Of a DNA stretch of 64,000 nt, positions 34,401-45,232 are shown in pieces. A program made the position numbers and the translations under genes. Each line of letters begins with the position of its first letter. Position 1 is the stretch's first letter. This DNA comes from Theristus sp. LFF4_11. Lineage: Eukaryota > Nematoda > Chromadorea > Monhysterida > Xyalidae. The DNA lies in contig JASANC010003532.1 in NCBI GenBank assembly GCA_030248135.1, positions 1-64,000 of the forward strand, read 5' to 3'. The notes below the pieces were generated by a model. That model saw only the letters and a program-made list of their open reading frames with translations. It was not told where the DNA came from and did not search any database.

Positions 34401-36073
34401 GCCGTTCAATCGGCCGGTCGCTGAGACGAGTCACGAAGCGCGAAGGCTGCTGATTCGCATGGCTGAACGACTGCCGGTTGGTTCCGTTCAAATAGACGCT
34501 AATAATGTTTATGCTTATCTCAAAAGATGCAACTGTTCATCACAGTTTAATCGGAGTTTGCTGGTTTTTGCGAGCTAAAATGAATGGATGGAAACGATAA
34601 GTTTCTATTTGAGTTCCTCAGCAACCAAAGTGCTGGATCTGTTCTTGGTACATTTAGGGTTATTTGGGCAGGTTTGCTTGGTGACCGTCGCAATAATGAC
34701 GATCATTTGGTGTGGTGTGCAGTGCAGGGCATTTGGGGTGGTTCCGTCCTACTTGGTAGCCCCTGAACCAGCTAAAATACTGACGTGCCCACCAATGATA
34801 GCGAAACGAGCCTGTGGCACCGCGTTATGCGTCCAAGCCGCCAATTTTTTTGTGTTTCGATTTTCAACCACAACAGCTGTTTAGGCGTTGCGTCATTTCG
34901 TGCTGCTGAACAACAGTCTGATCGTGAAGATTGAACTGGACGACTTGGTGGCGGTGGTTCGCCGGTGGGTGGCGAAATTGACTGCCACTGGTGAGAACCA
35001 TCGTCTGCAGTTGCTCTGTAATCACTTCATTGGACAGAGCTCTGCCGGGGCACTGCGCCATCTCCAGGTTGCGCCGCGTTTGTTTTTTTTTTGGTTGACA
35101 GTTTTGTTTTTGCATGCGACTCGGCCAGTTTCACTGGCTTAATGATGTTAGTAGTTCTTGAATCAAGGCGGGATCGCAGACTAGAAGTTGTCTTTTTCAA
35201 GAATGCCAAGATAATTCTCAGTCTTGTGCGTGCAAGGGAGAAAGAATGAACGAAAAAAAACACGTCGAATGTGGCACACAACCGGGTTTCTGAACGTCTT
35301 TTTCCTGTCAGTCAAATTTTGCGCGCTCCTTACACCTTGAAAAAAAACTGTCATGTTTACTTGGCCATTCCGTGCGCTTGATTGGCTGCTTGAACCCTTC
35401 AACGGAGTCATAATATCAGCCTAATTTTCAGGAGATGCTACCGCGCTACAAGATCCGCACGGAACTGGCCGACTCGCCTCGTTTTCAGTTGCACGTTGAA
35501 GTGCCAAATAGCCGCGGCGTTTTGATATTGCAGGTGAACCATCGACAAACTTGTGTTTCGAAAAACACCAAAAAATCCGTTGATTGATTGTGTGTTTGTG
35601 CGTCTTGGTGGCGCATTGGGGTGTTCGGCGGTTATGGGTGGGGTAGCGCGGAAGTTCAAACTATAATGCTATTGTGGATTTATTCAGACGTGTCCAGACT
35701 AAAATGACGTCATCTGCTTTAAAAACGCCCGTTTGTCAAAGTACAGGCACTAAAATGCCAGTTTGGTGTGACTGATTCGGCATTCACCATTTGTTTGCGG
35801 GAAGAAATCGGCTAAACGGAAAGTCTGGTTTGCTGTGAACGGCAAGCGCATGTTTGGCGGCACATGACGTCATTTCAGTGGGACAGGTTTAAAAAAAATA
35901 GGTCATATTATATTGTAATATCCAACTTTCTCGAGTGGGCCCGCTAACCCGAAACAAGATGCCATCATGTCACGTTTGCTTCTGTATAGATGACCGAAAT
36001 CGAAGAGCCAGACCACGCGAATGTGCCACCAGCATTGCCGGCCGACGATCCAATGGAGGACGAGGAAGATTGA
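31451..36073 (+). CDS. F-box protein with LRR-like C-terminal region
   Basis: The probable product is a substrate receptor of SCF ubiquitin ligases. The first recognisable exon (about 31,451-31,623) encodes an F-box: LLQDLSQLPQHILSRIFLNV, then LRLVCRAF and W-D-D. Later exons, each bounded by AG/GT with the frame kept, are near 31,751-31,820, 32,154-32,322, 32,692-32,801, 33,150-33,409, 34,274-34,474, 34,885-35,068, 35,432-35,534 and 35,990-36,073. They encode leucine-rich segments (RLRQLKLHDC, HLRDVRLSM, LYKLHAHDIRL, LRFLVLNAL, LRHFVLLNN) spaced like degenerate LRRs. The C terminus is acidic (DDPMEDEED) and stops at 36,071-36,073. The 5' exon with the ATG is not identified. Four introns carry repeats: a SINE, a 37-bp minisatellite, and two MITEs. 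Confidence 0.72.
31903..32095 (+). repeat. tRNA-derived SINE, copy 3 (F-box gene intron)
   Basis: It has CCTCGTGGCCTGTTGGTAGT (A box) and GGATCGAGCTCCG (B box), then GTGTATAGGCACTTAATGAC, CTTCTCTGGGTTAGCCCCGG and CGTCGCCTAAAC. It is the best preserved copy and runs in the same direction as the host gene. Confidence 0.9.
33938..34233 (+). repeat. 37-bp minisatellite, 8 copies, in an F-box intron
   Basis: CTGTCCCTGCAGTTTGG starts at 33,938, 33,975, 34,012, 34,049, 34,086, 34,123, 34,160 and 34,197, always 37 bp apart. Copies 1 and 3 read CCAGCTCGCC, copies 2 and 4-7 read CCACCTCGCC, and copy 8 reads CCGCCTCGCC. Because 37 is not a multiple of three and the unit has no stops, several frames on both strands stay open across the array. 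Confidence 0.97.
35164..35375. mobile_element. MITE-2, copy c (F-box intron)
   Basis: It carries AATCAAGGCGGGATCGCAGACTAGAAGTTG, then GTGCGTGCAAGGGAGAAAG and the TTTTGCGCGCTCCTTACACC block. It ends at AAACTGTCATGTTTACTTGGCCATTCCG and is slightly shorter than the other copies. Confidence 0.82.
35687..35890. mobile_element. MITE-3 (CAAACGTGTCC TIR), copy 1 (F-box intron)
   Basis: It runs from GACGTGTCCAGACTAAAATG to a right end with ATGACGTCATTTCAGTGGG and GACAGGTTT, and has TGACGTCA palindromes at both ends. An inverted second copy lies at 52,672-52,880. Confidence 0.85.
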
Positions 36074-36180
36074 TGCTGGCTATTGTTTGTGATTCATGTT
36101 TTGGAATGTTCTCAGTTTTAGTTGTTGCATTTTTCGGTTCAGTTTTTTTACTTTTATTACTTCATTTTGCTCAGTTTATA

Positions 36181-36757
36181 CAGGGGGTGTATTGGTAGTG
36201 ATAGCAACTTTGAATTGCTGTAGCTCACCAACCGTTTGAGCGCTTTGATTGACAGGCCATTTATTTAGCAAAAAAACTTAGGTTTCCACTAATTTCTAGC
36301 TGAAAATTTTGAACTGGTAGTCCATACCGAGCTAAAAACTCTTAAGAGCTGGAAGTTTTGCATATTGATAGACGTTTCCAAATTACTCTCAAATTGCCGT
36401 TGAGAGAAAGGACAGCTTTTGGACAGTTTTCATTTCACATGTTCCTCAATGCACGAAGGTGATTTGTGCCAATAACTTGAGCTCAAAGTGACAATCGGTG
36501 TGTTGCCTTTTGGCTCGGTAATTTGATATTTTTCGACAAAATTGAAAGAAAATTTTTGAAATTTAAAAATTGAACGCTGGCAAGCAAGAGGCAAAATTTT
36601 CAGGCAAATGGATTTGTACGACTGCTTGCTGCAGCGCGAGAAAGTCACAACTAAGTCCAACTTCAGTTTTAATTGGTTATAATTTCATTTAAAATTCTTG
36701 AACGGTTGGTGAGTTGTAACGCTTCAAAATTGACATCACTACTTATGGACCACCCTG
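36181..36757. mobile_element. Mariner-type MITE, 577 bp, TA target site
   Basis: TA precedes CAGGGGGTGTATTGGTAGTG at the left. The right end, read in reverse, is CAGGGTGGTCCATAAGTAGTG and is followed by TA. The TIRs share CTCACCAACCGTT further in. No transposase motif was seen. Confidence 0.82.
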
Positions 36758-38060
36758 TATATCTTTTTCTGGCGATGCAGTTTTCAACCTAATGAACGTA
36801 GCAGACAATACGTTGGAGACAACAGACATTTCTCAGTAAATCCATTTCCGGCCCGACTGTTTGTGATCTTTTCAGAGCGTATTGATTCACATTACCATTC
36901 ATTACTCGTACAAAATTTTGCTTCTTTTTCCTTTTTTTCTAAATTGTTTTACTGTCTCTTGAATTGTATTGATGCTTGCTTGAGCACGTTGTTATATTGT
37001 TTGATATTTGAGTGATGGTTGTTGTTTTTAGCTGGTTCGGCTGAAAGTTTATTTCAGTGTTTTTTTTGTTGATTTTTGCTGACTTTATTCACCGGGAGCT
37101 ACGTATTTTGGTTTTATCTACTCATTCACTGCCCCCCATTCGGCTGTACGGTGGATTCAAAATAGTTGTAGCATAGTAGGATTCAAAAGTTTTCTTGTTT
37201 TTCGTAGAAGGCATTTTTTTCTGGTGCCCGCGTTCCTCCATTATTCGCATTTTTTCAGTAGCAGATTCTTCGCGCGGGTTCAGTCGTGCAGACCTCGTTT
37301 TCAGGTTTATCGGATTCATTTGTGTTTTCGTAATTGGTACTTTTTCATAAGGTGTAAAATCATTTCCCTTTCCTTTGTCATGATTATCTTCTCCAGTAGT
37401 GAACGACCGTGCAACATTCTTTTTTTTCTTTTTTTTCAAATTTCAATTGGTCATTTTATAATTAGAACTGACGATTGACTTTTCTAAATTTTATAAGCAT
37501 GTCATGATACGACCACTCTTGTTTGTACTTCAGTGCCTCTAATTTTGTACTTTTTCAAAAACCATAAGTTAAATCGGCATCGTACCGTTCGTGTTATACT
37601 TTTGTCAATTGTTAAATATTTTTTCGGGATACCGGTACAAATAAAAAACACCATTTTTTATCTGACTTGAAGCCTTGAAGGCTTGGAAGTTTTGTTGAAG
37701 CACAAGATTGTCTGACGAATAAAGATGCAAGTCTTGAAATCAGGCAATATGATTTTTCCAGAACAGTGAACGTTTAATTTTCTAACTGTAAAACCGAAAA
37801 AAGCAGAAACGTGAACGTAAATATTTGCCAACTGATGTTACCAGCATTCTTGGTTTGATGCTTTTTAGATTAAAAGCGAATACGCTTGTGCAAAAGTCAC
37901 GGTTTTGGGTATTGAATGACATTGGAACGAATGATGTGACAAACCCAACACCAAGCTGCAACAAAGCCACTACAAATTTCTGGCTTCAATAGTAGGCACG
38001 GCACGTTTTCAACCAACTCAACGTCCGGCGATATTTGTCGCTGCCGGCTGCAGCGGCATC
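36758..38060. other. AT-rich intergenic; one unexplained minus-strand frame
   Basis: Mostly AT-rich. The minus strand at 37,122-37,439 has an open, Lys-rich frame of about 100 codons (with KVPITKTQMNPINLKTRSA) preceded by poly-A/G. It could be an exon or chance. No splice partner was found. Confidence 0.4.
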
Positions 38061-40427
38061 ATGGCTCTCGAGAATGGAAACGGAGCAAGAGACCGGCGCA
38101 CATGCGATCTGTGCGAGTCGCAGAAGCCGGTGCTGGTGCTGCTGAAACTGTTGTGCTGCCACTTCGAGCCGTTGCCGTCGTCGCTCGGCGGAGTCTATCC
38201 ATACATCGGTCGAAATGCACTCTCGCTACTGATTCGACTGCCGGTTTTCCTGGCGCAAATGTCGCTCACGGTTTTCATGAGCTACCGCGCGACCGGCGCA
38301 TTCTACATGCTGATCAGCACGTACGGTGGGCTGAACGTCGACAGCGTCACCATGTACAGTCTACTCATGATGGTCTGGTTGGTGCAGGTATGTATAGATA
38401 TTATTGTGATTTTGAGACTGATGTTAATGCGCTGCATCGTTGGTTCACCACTGTGTGTGTGATTGGTTGACTTCAATTTCAGGTGCTTACAACTGTTATT
38501 GTGCTGCTCGACTGGTTTCTGATCGGCGGAAAATTCAGCGCGTTCCTTCGCCAGCAGCAAAATACGGTCCCGTTGGGCAAAGCCAACATTTCAAAAAGAG
38601 CACAGTGGTTCAAGACGCATCGCAAGTCACTTTGAATTGCTCATTGCGATGGTGTGTTTTGTCTGCCCGGAGTGCAATTCACTCTTGAACCATGGTCCTC
38701 TTTTTCTCGTCGCCCATTTTGCCGTTCGCTGCAATGCGAAAGGTGCGATTCGTGCAAGCAGCTTGCGTCGTTGGTCTGATTGCGATCATTGCAATGCAGT
38801 TGGCACTGCAGTTTGTGACAATAAATGCGACGTCAAACAACGTTTCGGACGCGGTGGCGTCAAATGGCACCAAAACGATTCCAGTTGACGCAGCGTTGAG
38901 AGATCATTTGCTGTTCCAAGCGTCGAAGATTTCGTTTCATATATTCTGGGCCGTACTAACCATCCCAACGAACAGTCTGGTAAAAGAATTTTATAGGAAC
39001 CGGCACGGAAAAAAGGGGGATACTAGAACGCGTTTAAATTTTGCATAACGCGTGTGAAAACAATTTTTGTAGTCCCATTTTTATCCCATAGCGCAAATAT
39101 AGTCGCTCGCTCGCTTCAGCTGTACGCGACAAAACTGATTGCATCCAATCTGAATCAGTCGTTTGCTGCTGATCTGCATGCAAATGAAACGAGCAGCAGC
39201 GCATCGGGACGCAGTCATCATCTGCTCTTGTCTACGCTGGAGCAGTTCTGCCAGCGGCATGCGCAATTGTGCAACACGGTTGAACAGTTGGATCAGCTGC
39301 TGGGCACATACGTCACAAGCGCATTCCTGGGGCACAGGTGACGCAAGCGTTGTTGTGCATATTCAAAATACTGACCAAAATTCGACATGTTGATTTCAGT
39401 GGCAAATTTGTTTGGAGGCTCTCTTGGTCAGTTGCTTCTCAGTAGCCCGGCTCCGGCTGTCTTTAAACTGTTTTTTTGTTAATGCTCTGAGTGCGTGCGC
39501 ATTTCAGTGCCACCGTGACTGCCCTGATTTACGCAATGCTGCGCGGTGGTCGATCGTTTTCATCAATGGCCTCCGGCCACCAACAGCTCATGAACATATT
39601 CTATTTGGTCGGCAGTTTGGCGCAATTAGCGTCGGTCGCTTGGTTTGCCGCTGGCTTGTCTGATGAGGTTGGCCAATATGCCACACTCTTTCACTGACTG
39701 TGCGTTGTTGGCACGGGACCATACATGGATTTCATGCGCAGAATCATGATGCTGATGTACTGTAGATGCAGAATCATAATGCTGATGTACTGTACATGCA
39801 GACTCATAATGCTGATGTACTGTTGATGCAGAATCATAATGCTGATGTACTGTAGATGCAGAGTCAGATGCAGATGCTCGTGCAGAGATCGGAAGCCGAT
39901 GCCGAAACATTTTCAGAAACAAAAAAAAGAAAACGGCTGTGCGGTGAACCTGAACTTACCACATGTTTTGATCCGTTTGTTTTTTGCTTTTCGAAAAATT
40001 TCATCTGCACGGGCTTCTGAATGTGCTTCAGCATCTCTGCATCAGCACGAACGATCCGCATCACACCATTTGCCCATTTTCTTCGCGTGACCAAACAGCG
40101 CAACAACCTCCTGTACGTCAGGTGCACGCATCCGAGCGTCTGCTCTACCGAGAGCTCTGTTTGTGGAGCAGCAGCCCCCGTGACGCTCAGTTGCACGCGT
40201 TGGCCACTGGCTACTGCGCAAAGTTGGCCGGCAGCACATGGGGCATCAACGTTCTGGGGCATGTCACCGTCACTAAAACACTCCTGCTAACGGTACATTT
40301 GTGTAAGCCAAGTTGCAGAAGTTACTGAAGCTGTGTTTACGGGTTTTCCATTTGATGTGTGCGCTGAACTATTCAGGTTGTATCGTTAATAGCGACATAC
40401 TTGACGCTGTTGCTGCAGTCCAGTTGA
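38061..40427 (+). CDS. Gustatory-receptor-like 7TM protein 1 (possibly decaying)
   Basis: Multi-TM chemoreceptor of the GR type. Exon 1 (38061-38387) starts MALENGNGARDRRTCDL and holds TM1-TM2. Later exons are 38483-about 38625, about 38743-38980, about 39073-39340, about 39510-39668, 40118-40292 and 40377-40427. The last exon encodes VSLIATYLTLLLQSS, which contains the TY-(x5)-Q signature of the last TM in gustatory receptors. It is paralogous to the genes at 48.7 and 51.2 kb: shared motifs are LLCCHFEPL, RKVRFVQ, the LEQFCQRHAQLCNTV region and GYCAKL...WGINVLG. The 38,6xx-38,743 and 38,98x-39,073 junctions do not keep frame with the best canonical sites, so the gene may be damaged or use a weak GT donor. 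Confidence 0.75.
39739..39860 (+). repeat. 30-bp tandem repeat, 4 copies (GR-like 1 intron)
   Basis: The unit GCAGAATCATAATGCTGATG followed by TACTGTAGAT recurs four times with a few substitutions. A partial unit (GCAGAGTCAGATGCAGATGC) follows. Since 30 is a multiple of 3, the antisense frame is a simple VHQHYDSAST repeat, which is probably not translated. Confidence 0.9.
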
Positions 40428-41033
40428 AAAAAATGATATACTAAGTGCAGAATGCAGAACACGCGTGATAAACACGGCAAGCGCTCTGTTATTGTTGTTT
40501 TTGCGAAACACCTAAAAGAATGGGGAACGATAAACCCCGAGTTGCATTGCTGTTTCTTGTGTGTTTTTTTTTTGCTGTTGGTTGTGTGATGTTGGTATGC
40601 AAAGAAGCTTGTGGAGTTATAGACAGCCAAGGGTAATAAAAGACTTTACATGTGCAAACATCATTTGGTTAATGATAAAGACAACAATGTCATCATGATG
40701 AAAAAAAGCTGTTAACTGCGAAAAAAAGCATTTTGAACAGAAGTCACACATTGCATAAGCTACCAAAATAGATAAACAAGAAAGTCGTAAAAGATTTGTT
40801 GTCACGTTCAAATAAAACACGCAACACGTAAAATAAATCGTGCAAACGTATAAAACGGCTGTGCACCGTCGCCGTGTGAATGGAGCCAGCTGACAGCGCC
40901 TGCTTGCACCTTGAATGCAAAAATTAATTTTTTTGTTATGCAATCCATTTTACTTTACATTTTTTATTGTTGCCTATAAACACAAACGCTTTGAAACAAA
41001 AATTTCATACAAGCAGAGAGTTTGTCAAAAAAA
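40428..41033. other. Intergenic between GR-like 1 and the DEG/ENaC gene
   Basis: There is an AATAAA at about 40,636 that could serve GR-like 1. No other feature is recognised. An in-frame ATG-type start at 40,967 could extend the next gene's N terminus upstream. Confidence 0.5.
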
Positions 41034-44000
41034 TGGGTGATTTGTCAGCACCACCAGGTGGTGGGACGAACGAAGATGCTGGTTTCGATGAGAAACCACC
41101 GTTCGGCTATCGCAGCAGACATCTGCATGTTTACGATTATGAAGCAGACTTTTTCTCGTCGATGACCACGTATCATGGGCTCGTCAGGATTTACAACGCA
41201 TCTCATTGGTTTGCAAGGTTGGTGCCAAGCCGAGAGACATGGTATCATCTCTCGGATAGCGAAGCCGTAACCTCAGAGTGAACTGTGTGTTTCCAGTTGC
41301 CACTTTCTGCTGACCATTTTCCAGGTGGTTTTGGTTCGCGTGTGTCGTCACATCATTCGTGTTATTCATGCTCCAGGTTAGTGATCGAGTTTTTCGGATC
41401 TAAATAAACTTCATGGAATTTTTGAATCAAATAACAAAGGAACAAAAAACGCGATGATGTATAATAGGTGTAGTAACGTCAAAAGCACGCTCGTGATGAT
41501 CAGGTTCATGAACTTCAAGCGCCATTTAAGAAACTTCATTGAAGTTTTAAGTTATTAATAGCTTCTAAATTCTAAAATACGTTATGCTTAATGGCCACTT
41601 GAAATAGTTTATGGGGGCAACTGAAACGTCTAAAACACAATTTATCATTTCATAACAAAAATAACATTGCACAATGAATGGTTTTGAAATCTGAAATAAA
41701 ATAACCCGAAAGAGAGTTTTCTTTTAGGCAACCCAAATTTTGAAACAACTGCACGGCAAGCCGACGGTGACGCAGATCAACTTCCGTGTACCGGACAGCA
41801 ATGGACAAGAATTTCCAATGATCACGATTTGTCCGTTCAACCCAATCATGGGTACAAAGGCCGAACGTAGGCTTGATCTTCGCGGCATGAATTAATTTTT
41901 TTGAATTGCCAGCCAAAAGAATTGGCAGAGATAAGTTTGAATGAACAATGAAGGAACAGAAGAAAGATACGAAGTCTGTTATTTGTGGGTTACAAACATG
42001 TGATCAACACTTTCGCTCGCAAACCGCAACTGTTCTACATTTACCGCCCGAACCCGAAAAAAACGATTTGAACATTTCAGTTCAACCGGGCGGCTCGCAC
42101 TATCAGATGACACCAGATGAGATGCGTTACATTTCGATTGCGAACATGATCCCAGAAGTGTTCTTTACGAACGACATTGTGAGCGCCAGTGAAATGGTTG
42201 AATTGAAGAAGACGTTCGATCAGTACAGAGTGTGGTACTTGGGGTTCTACGATGTACAGTTCAACATTTTCAAATTCTTCGGCGATGTCGGGTTGGTGAA
42301 TGAGCATCGAAGCATTGTATTTTTATTTTTATTATCTCAAGTGAGAGTCCGAAAAACACTACAGGATGTTTTTCATTAGCACGCAAATTGATCACAGTTT
42401 AGACCCGCTAAAACGCCAAAGAACATCCCAAAAGGCGTACCGAAATTCATGCCGTTCCAAAATTGTATCAAAATACATGCCCTGCAAGACTTTATGCTAA
42501 AAATTTTGAAAATGGTTGAAAAAGCGTGACGCACCGTTTTTCGACCATTTTTTTCAAATTTTGGCACACGGTTTGGCATGGCATGCATTAGGTTTGAATA
42601 CAAATTTCATTGTGGCATGAGCTTAGTAATCACACATTTTGGATTTTTTTTCTTATTTTTGAGCGTAGATGTACAACGCTCAAACATTCAGGTGACGATT
42701 ATGTGAAAATTGATCGCAATTTGCGTCCAAGGTTCGCCTGTGAGGACATCGTCGTCGAGTGCTGGTTCGGCGGCAGCCCGCTGAAGAACTGCTGTGCGTA
42801 CGCGCAACCGATCGTCACCGACTTCGGTCGCTGCACGCAGTTCAATCTGAGGCACTACAACCTGAGGCAGTACATCGCTGGCGCACAGTATGGATTCTCG
42901 GTGTTGCTGGACACAAAGCGACACGAAATCAGAGGTGGGCCGCCTTGGAGATGCATGTGAACGCGAGAGTTCCTGGTTATACCGTGTCACGGTTACTCAC
43001 TCAATGTGGTTTTTGTGTTAATGTGTGTTTCGATTGTCGATCTTATCTTTTGGACAGATATTGTCACGGATTTCTATGACATCGGATTCAAAGTGCACGT
43101 GCATTCACCGCGTGACTATCCACTGCTCGGACTCCAGGGCCACGTTGTGTCGCCATCGATGAAGCTCTACGGGGGTCTTTCGTTGATCAATGTAGGGTTT
43201 CAGTTTCGTGCATTTTTTGTCACTACTGTTAGCAACATAATTTTTGGGGGAAATGCAGGTTGTTTTGTTGGACAACAAACAATGGGGAAACTGCACAAGT
43301 AGCTGGGACGACATTCAACCAAAGGGAACGTATGTTGTTAAATTGATTGACGTCTTTTTTCTGCAACGCTGGATTGTTTTTTACTCCTGAAGTATTTCAG
43401 TTTCGGGTCAATCTACCGAAACTATATGCAAGAGTTAGGGTTTGCGTACACGTCTGATAATTGCATCATGAACTGCATTTTGAATATGTTCGTGTACAGG
43501 TGGGTGGGTTTTTTTGTAAAGTTTTAAAACTTACACACTTTACACGAAACAAATTTTTAAAATAAGCACGAACTACAGCTGCAACTGCTATCCACAACGA
43601 TATGCCATCGAGGGTGAGGTGATTTTGGTGATTATTAGTGGCGTCCATTCAAAAAAAAACAAGTGGCTAACGATAGTTTTATGTGCAAATATTCTTAGAA
43701 TACCTCTTTCCACCCGGTATTGATCACAATGTGACAGTTTGCGGACCGACAGAGCTGCGCGACTGCATGATGTCCAAGTTCAATGTGTCATGGAGCCCAA
43801 GTTCGCTTGTTGCAGTGTTTTTTTTTGAAATCCAGAATGAGTCGTAAATTGCGGCAGTGTGTCGCAAACAAATGAACTGTTGTTTCGTTTGATACAGCAT
43901 TTTTTGAAAGTCAATGGCTAAAAACGTGTCAATGTGGCGTTGAGTGTAATCGAGTGGAGTATCCGTTCGAGACCTCCTACACGAGCATTCCAAATCAGCC

Positions 44001-44763
44001 GTCGTTGCAACGCATGATGAAACGCTACAAAGTGAACGAAACTTATATTCGGTCGGCGTTGTGTTGCGTTTGTACTTGACGTTGGATCCGCGGAATTGTT
44101 TCGCGATCTTGCGTGTATCTTCAAGATATAACTTCAAACAATCTTGCGTGTATCTGTTTTCAGCACAAACTACGCGATGATGACGTTGTTCATGAAGAAC
44201 ATCTTCTTTGAGGAGCACCGTCAGAAGCAGGCCACCAGCAACATCAGCGTGCTCAGTTTGGTTTTTTTTGCTCAATTCGTTCGTTAATACCGTTCACCAA
44301 CGAACTTTGGTTAGTTCGTTCGTCTTGTCGATCTGGCATCACAATTTCAACACGGTGACTAGAGTAAAGTTTCAACCAGACCTGCTTGAACGATAAAACG
44401 AAGACACGCGCAGGTGAAATCGGCGGCTCGATGGGTCTGTTCATGGGCATGTCCATCGTGACTCTGGTCGAGATTCTGATATTCATGTTGAAGACAGTCT
44501 GCGGCATCGTGAAGGACACTAAACAGTTTATAAAACGGCGAATTATTGCGAAGAACAGCAAATTCGCAAGCGAGGGAGGCGGCGGCGGATTCGACACGCG
44601 GTGGGACTCGATACGACGATCGACGGACCGTTTCACGTACGAGAACAACTTTGCCAGCTACGCGACCATGTACGACTGGCCGAACTCTTACTGGCGACCG
44701 TCCCCTTCGAGCAGCCATCGACCGACCTACATGTCACAAGTGTCAAGGCAAAGTCGTGACTGA
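41034..44763 (+). CDS. DEG/ENaC (amiloride-sensitive type) sodium channel subunit
   Basis: Trimeric two-TM cation channel subunit at the plasma membrane. Exon 1 contains SMTTYHGLVRIYNAS, with the conserved His-Gly gating motif before TM1 (exon 41,325-41,377, WFWFACVVTSFVLFML). The family signature FPMITICPFNP follows at about 41,810. The large Cys-rich ectodomain is spread over exons near 42,080-42,290, 42,692-42,931, 43,060-43,192, 43,261-43,329, 43,402-43,500, 43,567-43,615, 43,699-43,800, 43,907-44,078 and 44,162-44,252, with DFGRCTQFN, GFKVHVHSPRDYP, WGNCT, CIMNCIL, CNCYPQ and CQCGVECN. The last exon (44,414-44,763) has GGSMGLFMGMSIVTLVEI, with the G-x-S selectivity filter and TM2, then a long tail. 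AATAAA lies at 44,839. The exon between 41,915 and 42,080 could not be joined cleanly. Confidence 0.9.
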
Positions 44764-45232
44764 ACGCGCACACACGAAGCAACTCGTCGTGCCATCACTT
44801 GTCGACTCTGCATGTCAGCGTTTGCGTCGTGTTTCAACAATAAAAATTCTTGTGCGATCGTTTTGGTGTATTTTTATGCGCGTAAAACACACGTTACTCA
44901 TTAAAAATCACTTTAAAATAAACACTTTTCCACTTTAAAAAAAATCTAATTTTCCAAATGGAACATCGTTTTGTCATCAGGTGAAAAAATGTGTTATTTT
45001 TCTGTATATAACATGTTGGAAGGTCTCAACTGACATGTGCACATAGAATCTACACTGACAGTGTCTTCCGGGAAGAGCTTGTTTGTTTTGGGTTTCGCTG
45101 AACAAATACATACATTGCATTAGCAGTATGTCTAACGCGACGCATCCAATTCGAACTTTTTTTAATATTTTTAAATTGACATTTTCAAATAATAACAATC
45201 TGACACGTTGTCGCTGCCGAACGTTCGCAAGA
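44764..45232. other. Intergenic, 3'UTR of the DEG/ENaC gene and 5' region of the IR-like gene
   Basis: It contains the CAATAAAA polyadenylation signal at about 44,838. Nothing else is recognised. Confidence 0.5.

Noticed and set aside
33820..34580. Long open frames on both strands across 33.8-34.6 kb as a real repeat protein
   Set aside because: They are produced by the 37-bp stop-free minisatellite. Only the part from 34,274 belongs to a real exon of the F-box gene.
36430..36660. Frame inside the 36.2-kb mariner-type element as transposase
   Set aside because: I see no DDD/DDE or helix-turn-helix motif. It appears to be chance coding in a non-autonomous element.
39626..39922. Antisense VHQHYDSAST repeat protein at 39.7 kb
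   Set aside because: It is the 30-bp tandem repeat in a GR-like 1 intron read in reverse. No splice sites or homology support it.
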